This document shows positions 10,001-22,000 of a stretch of 64,000 nucleotides of DNA, piece by piece. Each line of letters starts with the position of its first letter. Within the stretch, counting starts at the first letter, position 1. The DNA lies in NCBI RefSeq assembly GCF_015714725.1, contig NZ_WBKM01000055.1, positions 1-64,000 of the forward strand. The letters are read 5' to 3'. The position numbers and the translations under genes are program-made. The notes under the pieces were generated by a model. The model had not been told where the DNA came from. It did no database searches and saw nothing but the letters and a program-made list of their open reading frames with translations. Source of the stretch: Nostoc sp. WHI (GTDB lineage: Bacteria > Cyanobacteriota > Cyanobacteriia > Cyanobacteriales > Nostocaceae).

Positions 10001-13000
10001 TTAGACAGCACACAACTAGAAAAATTTGTTGCCCCACGTAGTCCTATTGAGGAAATGCTGGCACAAATTTGGGCGCAAGTGCTGAAAATAGAGCAGGTAG
10101 GGATTCATGATAACTTCTTTGAACTGGGGGGACATTCCCTACTAGCGACGCAATTGGTTTCCCGCATCCGCAATTTGTTCAAAGTGGAACTACCATTGCG
10201 TGAGTTGTTTACTAATGCCACAGTAGCTCAATTAGGGCGATCGCTCCAGCAGTTGCAACAACAAGATATCGCCCTGACTTCTGTACCCATCCTCAAGCGA
10301 ACGGAGAATGCAGAATTACCACTGTCATTTGCCCAACAGCGTTTGTGGTTTTTAGACCAGTTAGAGCCGAACAGCCCCTTTTACAACACCCACATCGCTT
10401 TACGTCTAGTAGGAACTCTCAAAGTTGCCGCCTTAGAACAAAGCTTACAAGAAATAATTCATCGCCACGAAGCTTTACGCACCAACTTTATCACCGTTGA
10501 CGGACAAGCAACACAAATCATTCAAACACAAACAAATTGGAAAATCTGTGTTGTTGATTTGCAACATCTGCCAGCAAGCGAAAAAGAAATAGCCACACAG
10601 CAATTAGCCCAACAACAAATTATTCAACCCTTTGACCTAGCAACACAAGCATTAGTCAGGGCAACATTAGTAGTATTGTCCGAGACAGAACAGGTGTTGT
10701 TAGTGTGTATGCACCACATTGTCTCTGATGGCTGGTCAATGGGTGTGTTTGTTCAAGAACTAACGGCGCTATACGATGCTTATTCTCAAGGTCAGTCTTC
10801 CACTTTAGCGCCACTATCGATTCAGTACGCAGATTTCGCCATTTGGCAAAGACAGTGGTTGCAAGGGGAAGTACTGCAAAGCCAATTGAGTTACTGGCTT
10901 CAACAATTGGCAAATGCACCAGCTTTATTGTCGCTTCCCACTGACCGACCCAGACCGCCTGTGCAAACCTTCGTTGGCGCACGTCAACAGTTTCCACTCT
11001 CCCTTGAACTCACTCTTCGGCTGACACAACTGAGTCAGCAACAAGGAGTGACTTTGTTCATGACGCTGTTGGCAGCTTATGATACATTACTTTACCGTTA
11101 TACGGGTGTGGCAGATATTTTGGTGGGGACACCAATTGCTAACCGCAATCACAGTGAGACTGAAGGGTTGATTGGCTTTTTTGTCAACACTTTAGTGATG
11201 CGGACTGATTTATCTGAAAATCCTAGTTTCTCATCGTTACTCACTCGTGTTCGGGAAATGGCTTTGGGAGCATACGCTCATCAGGACTTGCCGTTTGAAA
11301 TGCTGGTGGAAGCATTACAGCCAGAACGAAACCTCAGCCATACACCACTGTTCCAGGTGATGTTTGCGCTGGAGAATTCGCCCATATCTCAATTGGAGTT
11401 AACTGGGTTAACTGTCAATCAACTCAAGGTAAAAAGCCCAACTGCCAAGTTTGATTTGACGTTATCAATGGAGAACACTGCTACTGGACTGGTGGGAGTG
11501 TGGGAGTACAACACTGACTTGTTTGATACAGGCACTATTGAGCGGATGGCTCTTCATTTGGCGACATTGCTTGAAGGAATTGTGGCGAATCCACAGCAGT
11601 GCATTTCTCAATTGCCTTTGTTGACAAAAACTGAGCAACAACAGTTATTGATTGAGTGGAATGATACTCAAGTAGATTATCCCCAGGATAAATGCATCCA
11701 TCAGTTGTTTGAGGAACAGGTTCAGCGTACTCCTCATGCAGTGGCGGTAGTCCGGGAAAATCAACAACTAACTTACTATGAATTGAACTGCCGTGCTAAC
11801 CAGTTGGCGCACTACTTAAAGTCTTTGGGTGTGGGAGCCGATGTATTAGTCGGGTTGTGTGTAGAGCGATCGCCCTTAATGATTGTGGGATTACTTGGCA
11901 TTCTGAAGGCGGGTGGCGCTTATGTCCCACTTGACCCTGAGTATCCCCAAGATCGCTTGAGCCTCATGGTCGAAGATGCCCAACTTTCCGTACTCTTGAC
12001 TCAACAGCATTTAGTTGAAAAGCTACCTGAGCATCAAGCACAGCTTGTTTGTTTGGATACTAACTGGCAATCTATTTCTCAATCGAGTGATACTAATTTA
12101 GTTAATAGCACCAGCCGCGAAAATTTAGCTTATGTGATCTACACTTCTGGTTCTACAGGCAAACCCAAGGGAGTGATGATTCGACATCAATCCCTAGTGA
12201 ATTTTACGCTGATGGCAATTGTTGAATATAAGTTAAGCAATTGCGATAGCGAAGCGCCACCGCAAAGCACAGATCGCATACTACAGTTTTCCTCTATTAG
12301 TTTCGATACGGCGGCAGAAGAAATCTACCCCTGCCTGAGCTGTGGTGCAATGCTAGTGCTGCGAACCGATAAGATGTTAAATTCCGTGGAGATGTTTGTC
12401 CAAAAATGCCGGGATTGGAATTTAACAGTGTTAAATTTACCAACAGCATACTGGCATCAGCTCGCTTTTGAATTAGCTAGTACCAATTTGCTATTGCCCG
12501 ATGCCATCCGCTTGTTGATTATTGGCGGAGAGCAGGCGCTTGAGCAACGATTAAGAATGTGGCAGTGTCATATAGGTAACTACCCTCAGCTAATAAACAC
12601 ATATGGTCCCACTGAAGCGACTGTAGAAGCAACGCAATGCAAATTGCTGGATTCAGCCACAACAGAAATTGATAAGCAAAAGATAGCAATTGGACGACCC
12701 ATTCATAATACTCAGATATACATCTTAGATCAATACCTACAACCAGTTCCCATTGGTGTAGCAGGAGAATTGCACATTGGCGGTGCGGGATTGGCAAGAG
12801 GCTACCTCAACCGTCCAGAGTTGACACAGGAAAAATTTATCCCCAATCCTTTTGAAAAGGCAGAAGGGAGTAGATTATATAAAACTGGGGATTTGGCACG
12901 CTATTTACCTGACGGTAATATAGAATACTTAGGACGCATTGACAATCAAGTTAAAATCCGTGGCTTCCGCATTGAATTGGGAGAAATTGAAACCGTCTTG

Positions 13001-16000
13001 AGCCAATATCCCCATGTGCAAGCTTGTTGTGTCATTGCCCGCGAAGATATCCCAGGAGAGAAGCGCCTAGTCGCCTACATAGTGCCGCGAAAAGAGGTGA
13101 CACCCATAACTAGCGAACTGCGTCAGTTCCTTGCCAATAAAGTGCCTGGATACATGGTGCCTCAGGCGTTTGTAATGTTGGAGTTCTTGCCACTAACTCC
13201 TAATGATAAAGTAGACCGTCACGCCCTACCCGCACCGGATTTACAAAGCGACGCAGATAAATATATTGCCCCACACACCCCCACCGAAGAAATGCTGGTG
13301 CAAATTTGGGCGCAAGTGCTGAAAGTAGAGCAAGTAGGCATTCATGACAACTTCTTTGAACTGGGTGGACATTCGCTACTAGCAACGCAATTAGTTTCAC
13401 GTATCCGCAAGATTTTCCAAGTAGAACTACCATTGCGTGAGTTGTTTGCCACAGCCACAGTTGGTGAATTAGCAAAATCAATTGAGCAATTGCAGAAACA
13501 GGAGTTAAAACTGGTCGCTCCATTAATCTTGCCAAGAGCAGAGAATGTAGAAATACCACTGTCATTTGCTCAACAGCGTTTATGGTTTTTAGACCAGTTC
13601 GATCCAAACAGTGCTTTATACAATATCCCCTTTGCGTTGCGCGTAGTAGGAACTTTGCATCAAGTTGCGCTACAACAAAGCTTGCAACAAATCATTCAGC
13701 GTCACGAAGCTTTATGCACCAACTTCATCGCTATTGATGGAGAAGCAAGGCAAATTATTAGGGAGCAGGAAGATATATCTTGGACGGTATCAATTGTTGA
13801 TTTGCAACATCTGCCTGGAAACGAGCAAGAAATAGCTGTACAGGAATTAACGCAACAGCAAGCTTTGCAACCCTTTGACCTAGCAAACCAAGCATTAGTT
13901 AGGGTGACTTTACTGGTGCTGTCAGAGACAGAACACATCTTATTAATGTGTATGCACCACATTGTCTCAGATGGCTGGTCAATAGGTGTGTTTGTCCAAG
14001 AATTAACAGCTTTGTATAACGCTTACGCTCAAGGTCAGCCAACCACTTTAGCACGACTACCGATTCAGTATGCAGATTTCGCCATTTGGCAGAGACAGTG
14101 GTTGCAAGGCGATGTACTTCAAAGTCAATTGGATTACTGGCAAAAACAACTCAAAGACGCACCCACTTTATTACCGCTTCCCACAGACCGACCTAGAGGA
14201 GCAGTGCAGACATTTGCAGGCGCACATCAAGAGTTTGCACTCTCTGTTGAGTTAACTCAGAAACTGACCAAACTCAGTCAACAGAAAGGTTGTACCCTCT
14301 TCATGACCTTGTTGGCAGCATTTGATACATTACTTTACCGCTACACAGGTGTAGCGGATATTTTGGTGGGTACACCAATTGCTAACCGCGATCGCAGTGA
14401 AATAGAAGGGTTAATTGGCTTTTTTGTCAATACTTTAGTTTTGCGGACTGATTTATCAGGCAATCCCAGCTTTAACGAGTTACTGGGTCGTGTTCGGGAA
14501 ATGGCAATGGATGCCTATGCTTATCAGGACTTGCCTTTTGAAATGCTGGTAGAAGCATTGCAGCCAGAACGAGACCTCAGCCATGCACCACTATTTCAGG
14601 TGGATTTTCTGCTGCAAAATGACCCCCTCTCAACCGTAGAGTTGACTGGGTTAACTGTCAGTTCGTTGCCAATAGAAACTGCAATGGCAAAATTCGATTT
14701 GACTCTAGCGATGCAGAATACTCCTACTGGATTGGTGGGCGTGTGGGAGTACAACACTGACTTGTTTGACCATAGCACCATCGAGCGGATGAGGAGTCAT
14801 TTTGTGACTCTGCTGGAAGCGGTTGTGGCTAATCCCCAAGAGCGAATTGACCAATTGCCTTTGTTAACGGCAGTTGAGCAACAGCAGATACTATTTGAGT
14901 GGAATGACACTCAAGGTGATTACCCTGAAGATAAATGTCTCCATCAATTATTTGAGCAGCAAGCAGAACTCACACCTGATGCTGTTGCAGTGGTGTTTGA
15001 TAATGAACAACTGACTTATCAGGAGTTAAACACCCAAGCGAATCAATTAGCACATTATCTACAATCTTTGGGCGTGGAACAAGAGGTTTTGGTGGGGATT
15101 TATTTAGAGCGATCGCTATCCATCATCGTGACATTGTTAGCTGTCCTCAAAGCTGGCGGCGGTTATGTTCCTCTAGACCCTGATTATCCCCAGCAGCGAT
15201 TAGCTGATATATCCCAAGACTCACAAGTTGCTATACTAATCACCCAGCAGAAATTGCTTGATTCCTTGCCAGTCCAAGGGGTAAAAGTCATCGTCTTAGA
15301 TGCGGAATCTGAGACACTTAACTCTCAAAGTCAAGAAAATTTGGTGAGTGGAGCAAAACCAGAAAACTTAGCTTGTCTGTTGTACACTTCTGGGTCTACT
15401 GGCAAACCTAAAGGCGTGACGTTGACTCATGCAGCTTTGGTGAATCATAGCAGTGCCATTAGCGAAGTATTTGGTCTGACTAGTAGCGATCGCGTCTTGC
15501 AATTTGCTTCCCTTGGCTTTGATGTGGCGGTAGAAGAAATCTTCCCCACTTGGTATAAAGGCGGAACCGTGGTCGTTCGACCAGTACAAATGTTCTCTGA
15601 CTTTGCCAATCTTGCCAAATTTATTGAACAACAAAAGCTGACTGTCTTAAATATCACTCCAGCCTATTGGCATGAATGGACAGTGGCGGTAGCTCAATCC
15701 TATGCCACTGTGCCGCAATGTTTGCGCTTAGTGGCTGTGGGTGGGGATGCAGTGCTACCAGAAACTGTTACCATGTGGCGGGAGTTAGTACGCGATCGCA
15801 TCACTTGTCTGAATGTCTACGGCCCCACTGAAGCATCAGTAACAGCCGTAGTCCACGATCTACTACATCCCGAATCAGGAAAAACTAATACAGTCCTCAT
15901 TGGGCGTCCCATCGCCAATACACAAATCTACATCCTTGACCGTAATCTTCAGCCAGTACCCGTTGGTATCAGAGGCGAACTGCACATTGGGGGTGTGCGT

Positions 16001-19000
16001 TTAGCAAGAGGCTATTTCAACCGCCCAGAATTGACCCAGGAAAAATTTCTCCCCAACCAATTTAAAGATCCCAAATGCGATCGCATCTACAAAACTGGGG
16101 ATTTGGCACGCTACTTACCCAATGGCAACATCGAGTGCTTTGGACGCATCGACAATCAGGTAAAAATACGAGGCTTCCGTATCGAGTTGGGAGAAATCGA
16201 AGCCGTACTCAACCAACATCCCGATGTGCAGACATCTTGTGTCATCCTCCGCGAAGATACTCCTGGGGATAAACGCCTAGTCGCATACATAGTACCTTAT
16301 GCCCAAGAGATCCCCGCAATTAGCGAACTGCGCCAGTTCATTTCCAATCGTCTGCCGCTTTATATGGTTCCAAGCACTTTCGTGGCTCTGGAGTCACTAC
16401 CACTCACAGCACACCGTAAAGTAGACCGCCGCGCCCTACCCGCACTAAATTTACAGAGCGAACAAATAGACAACTATGTTGCACCACGCACCCCCACTGA
16501 AGAAACGCTGGCAGAAATTTGGGCGCAAGTGCTGAAACTAGAGCAGGTAGGCATTCATGATAATTTCTTTGAACTAGGGGGACACTCCTTACTAGCAACA
16601 CAATTGGTTTCCCGCATCCGCAACATTTTCAAAATAGAACTACCATTACGTAGCATTTTTGCAGCAGCAACAGTTGCCGCATTGGCGGATTTGATTGGGC
16701 AATTGCAGCCACAAAATTTAGAACTAACTTCTCCATCCATCTTGCCAAGGGCAAAAGATGCGGAATTATCACTGTCATTCGCTCAACAGCGTTTGTGGTT
16801 TTTAGAACAGTTACAGCCGAATAGTGCCTTATATAACATTCCTGAAGCTTTGCGTCTAGTAGGAACTCTGAATCAAGCTGCCTTAGAACAAAGCTTGCAA
16901 GAAATTATTCAGCGTCACGAAGCCTTACGCACTAACTTCATCGCCGTTGATGGACAAGCAAGGCAAATTATTCAAACACACACAGATTGGCAAGTTTCCG
17001 TTGTTGACTTACAACATCTGCCTGTAAACCAGCAAGAAATAACTGTACAGCAACTAGCGCAAGAACAAGCTTTGCAACCATTTGACCTAGCAACGCAACC
17101 ATTAATCAGGGCGACGTTACTAGTGCTAAATGAGGCAGAACATATCTTGTTAGTGTGTATGCACCACATTATCTCTGATGACTGGTCAATGGGTGTGTTT
17201 GTCCAAGAATTAACAGCGTTGTACAATGCTTACGCTCAAGGTCAGCCAACCACTTTACCACTACTACCAATTCAGTATGCAGACTTTGCACTATGGCAGA
17301 GACAGTGGTTGCAAGGCGATGTACTGCAAAGCCAACTGGATTACTGGCAAGAGCAACTCAAAGATGCCCCAGCTTTATTAGCACTGCCCACAGACCGACT
17401 CAGAGGGGCAGTACAGACTTTCGCTGGCGCACACCAAAAGTTTGAACTTTCACCCCAGTTAACCGAAAGGCTGACACAACTCAGTCACCAGCAAGGGGCA
17501 ACTTTGTTCATGACGCTGTTAGCAGCTTATGATACTTTGCTGTACCGCTACACAGGTGTAGCAGATATTTTGGTGGGTACACCAATTGCTAACCGTAATC
17601 GCAGCGAAATAGAAGGGTTAATTGGCTTTTTTGTCAATACCTTAGTGATGCGGACTGATTTATCTGCAAATCCCAGTTTTTGTGATTTACTGGGTCGTGT
17701 TCGGGAAGTAGCTTTAGGCGCATACGCTCATCAGGACTTGCCCTTTGAAATGCTGGTGGAAGCATTACAGCCAGAACGCAACCTCAGTCATACACCACTG
17801 TTCCAAATGGCGTTTATGCTTCAGAATGCACCCATGTCTGAAGTAGAAATGACGGGACTAACTATTACTCATCTGTCCACAGAAAGTGTAAATGCTAAGT
17901 TTGATTTGACTTTAGCAATGGGCAGCACTGATGAAGGATTAGTGGGTGTATGGGAATACAATACTGACTTATTTGATGCAAGCACGATCGCCCGGATGGC
18001 GGGTCATTTTGTCACATTGCTGGAAGCAATTGTGGCTAATCCCCAAGAGCGCATTTCCCAACTGCCTTTATTGACAACAGTTGAGCAGCAGCAGTTATTA
18101 ATCGACTGGAATGACACACAGGTAGATTATCCCGCAGATAAATGTATCCATCAGTTGTTTGAGGAACAGGTAGAACGTACACCGGATGCAGTAGCGGTGG
18201 TGTATGAAAATGAACAACTCACCTACCATGAATTAAATTGTCGTGCCAACCAATTGGCGCGCTACCTGAAGTCCTTGGGTGTGGGAGCCGATGAGCTAGT
18301 GGGTATTTGTTTAGAGCGTACACCCTTGATGATGGTGGGACTAGTGGGTATTCTCAAAGCCGGTGGGGCATATGTGCCGCTTAACCATGAAGATCCCAAA
18401 GAACGCCTAGAATTTATGCTGGCAGACACTCAGGTAAAAGTGCTATTGACTCAAGACAAATTAGTAGAATCTCTTCCTCAACATCAAGCCCGTGTGGTCT
18501 GCTTAGATACTGACTGGCAAATTATTTACCAAGAAAATCAGGATAATCTCAACAGCACAGTCAGTGCAGAAAACCTAGCTTATGTAATTTACACCTCCGG
18601 TTCTACAGGCAGACCCAAGGGAGTAGTCGTCACACATCAAGCTGTAAATCGATTGGTCTTAAACACCAACTATATACAGTTAACACCCGATGACTGTATT
18701 GCTCAAGCGGCAAATATTGCTTTTGATGCTGCTACGTTCGAGATTTGGGGAGCATTGCTGCATGGAGCAAGACTAGTCATCATTACCAAGTCTGTATTAC
18801 TTTCGCCTCAAGAATTTGCTGTGAATCTGCGCTCCCACAAAGTTAGCGTCTTATTCTTAACCACAGCTTTAGTCAATCAATTAGCAAATTTGTTACCGCA
18901 AGCATTTGCTTCTATACGATATCTGCTATTTGGAGGGGAAGCGGTTGACCCCAGATGGGTGCAGGAAGTCCTAGATAAAGGCGCACCACAGCACCTACTC

Positions 19001-22000
19001 CATGTCTATGGCCCTACAGAAAATACTACGTTTTCTACTTGGTATTTGATAGAGGAGTTAGTAGACACAGCCACAACTATTCCTATTGGTCAGGCAATTT
19101 CTAATACGAAAACCTACATCCTTGACCAAAACTTACAACCTGTACCTGTTGGTGTACCGGGAGAATTGTACCTTGGTGGTGTGGGATTGGCACGCGGCTA
19201 TCTCAACCGACCAGAGTTAACCAATGAGAAATTCATCCCCAATCCTTTTGCGAAAGCAGGAGAGAGTAGATTATATAAAACGGGGGATTTGGCACGGTAT
19301 TTACCAGATAGTAATATTGAATACTTAGGGCGCATTGATAACCAAGTAAAAATCCGGGGTTTCCGTATCGAGTTGGGAGAGATTGAAACTGTACTGAATC
19401 AACATGAAGATATACAGACATCTTGTGTAATTACCCGTGAAGATATCCTTGGACAGAAGCAGTTAGTCGCCTATGTAGTGCCGCAAAAACAGGTGACACC
19501 GACAAGCGACGAATTGCGGCAATTCTTAAAAGCTAAACTGCCAGACTACATGGTTCCCAATGCTTTCGTCATTCTGGAAGCTCTACCCCTGACTCCCAAC
19601 GGTAAAGTAGACCGCCGCGCCCTGCCTGCACCAGATTTAGATACTGAAATAGCAGATAAATTTGTTGCGCCCCGCAACTCTATTGAGGAAAAAATTGCCC
19701 TGATTTGGTCGCAAGTGCTGAGGTTAGAGCGAGTAGGCATTGATGATAATTTCTTTGAAGTAGGAGGACATTCTCTACTAGCTACTCAGGTAATTTCTCG
19801 CTTACAAGAAGCCTTTGGAACTTCGTTACTGTTGCGTTATCTCTTTGAATCACCAACGATCGCTCAGTTAAGTGAAGTAATTTCCAGTCAGCTAGAAACT
19901 GGTTCTAATCTAACAGTAACGCCGATTGTACCTGTTTCCAGAAATGCAGATATACCCCTGTCATGGGCGCAGGAAAGGTTGTGGTTTGTCAATCAGTTAG
20001 AAGGTGAAAGTGGTGCTTACACAATAGATTTAGCTTTGCGTTTAGTGGGGCAACTCAATGTTAAAGCTTTGGAACAAGCTTTTGCGGCGATCGTGCAACG
20101 CCATGAACCTTTGCGGACTCGCTTTGGGATCAAGGATAATAAGCCAGTACAGGTAATAGACCCCTATACAACCTTCACGTTACCAGTGGTCGATTTACAG
20201 AATCTGCCAGACCCCATCAAACGAGTTGAGCAACTGGTGGCGGAAGAAGCCTGCAAACCATTCGATTTGGCTAATGGTTCTGTGCTACGAGTCAAGCTGT
20301 GGCAAGTTGCTCAAGACGAGTATGTATTGGCATTCGCAATTCACCATATTGCAGCTGATGGTTGGTCACTGGGTGTGCTGATCAGTGAATTATCAGCCTA
20401 TTATCGAGCGATCGCCACAGGTAATCCTATAACGTTACCAGAGTTACCCATACAGTATGCCGACTTTGCTGTGTGGCAGCGTCAATGGCTGATAAATGAA
20501 GTGCTAGAGCGTCAGTTAAGCTACTGGAAGCAACAATTAACAGGTGCGCCACCTCTGTTAGAACTACCCACAGACCGTCTCCGCCCAGCTATACAGACTT
20601 TCCGAGGTGGTACAGAACGACTGCAATTAGATGCCAACCTAACGCAACAGCTGAAAAAGCTCTCTCAAGAGTCTGGAAGTACGCTGTTTATGACATTGCT
20701 AGCGGGTTTTGTAGCGTTAATGTCTCGCTACAGTGGACAAACAGATTTGGTAGTTGGTTCACCGATCGCCAATCGCAACCGCACAGAAATAGAAGGGTTA
20801 ATTGGCTTTTTTGTCAATACCTTGGCACTGAGATTCGATTTATCCCAAGAACCAACTTTTGAAGCTTTACTGGCGCAGGTGCGACGGGTAACTCAAGAGG
20901 CTTACGACCATCAGGATTTGCCCTTCGAGATGTTAGTCGAAGAATTGCAAGTAGAGCGGAACTTAGATCGCAATCCTTTGGTACAGGTGGTATTTGCCCT
21001 CCAGAATGCTCCCTTTGCGCCTTTGGAACTACCTGGTTTAACAGTTGAAGGGATGGCTTCAGGACTTGACTCAGTTCGGCTTGACCTAGAAGTTTACTTA
21101 TGGGATGCACCTGAAGGACTTGGGGGCTTCTGCTCTTACAACCGTGATTTATTTGATGCGGCAACGATCGCCCGGATGATGCAGCACTTCCAGATTTTAC
21201 TAAAAGCGATGTCTGACGACAAGCCGCTGAGCGTCTACGCCGCAAATCCGCAGCAGCCAGTAGCATTACTCCCCTTACTCAGCGAGCCAGAACGCCATCA
21301 ATTGTTGGTAGAGTGGAACTCGACTCAGGTGGGTTATCCTCAAGATAAGTGTATTCATCAGTTGTTTGAGGAGCAGGTAGCACGTACCCCTGATGCAGTG
21401 GCGGTAGTATTTGAGAATCAACAACTGACTTACCACCAATTGAATTGTCGAGCAAATCAGTTAGCCCATTACTTACGGTCTTTGGGTGTGGAAGCGGATG
21501 TACTAGTAGGGCTGTGTGTGGAGCGTACGCCCTTAATGGTCATAGGACTGTTGGCGATTCTCAAAGCTGGTGGTGCTTACGTACCCCTTGACCCAGAGTA
21601 TCCTAGCGATCGCCTCAGCTTTATGTTAGAAGATACGCAAGTTAGAGTACTTCTGACCCAAGAGCGACTGCTAGATAAACTACCCCAACATCAAGCAAAA
21701 CTGGTATTTTTAAATGAAGTTTGCTCACAAATTGATTCCAATAACCAAGATAACTTGACTATTGAAGTCACAGCTTCTCATCTAGCAAATGTAATCTATA
21801 CTTCCGGTTCCACAGGTAAACCTAAAGGTGTGATGGTTGAGCATAGGGGATTGTATAACTTAGCTCTAACACAGATTCAGGCTTTTGGTGTGCAGTCTAA
21901 TAATCGCGTTCTTCAGTTTGCCTCCTTTAGTTTTGATGCCTGCATATCCGAAATCTTGATGAGTTTGGGGTCAGGGGCAACACTTTACCTGGCAACAAAA

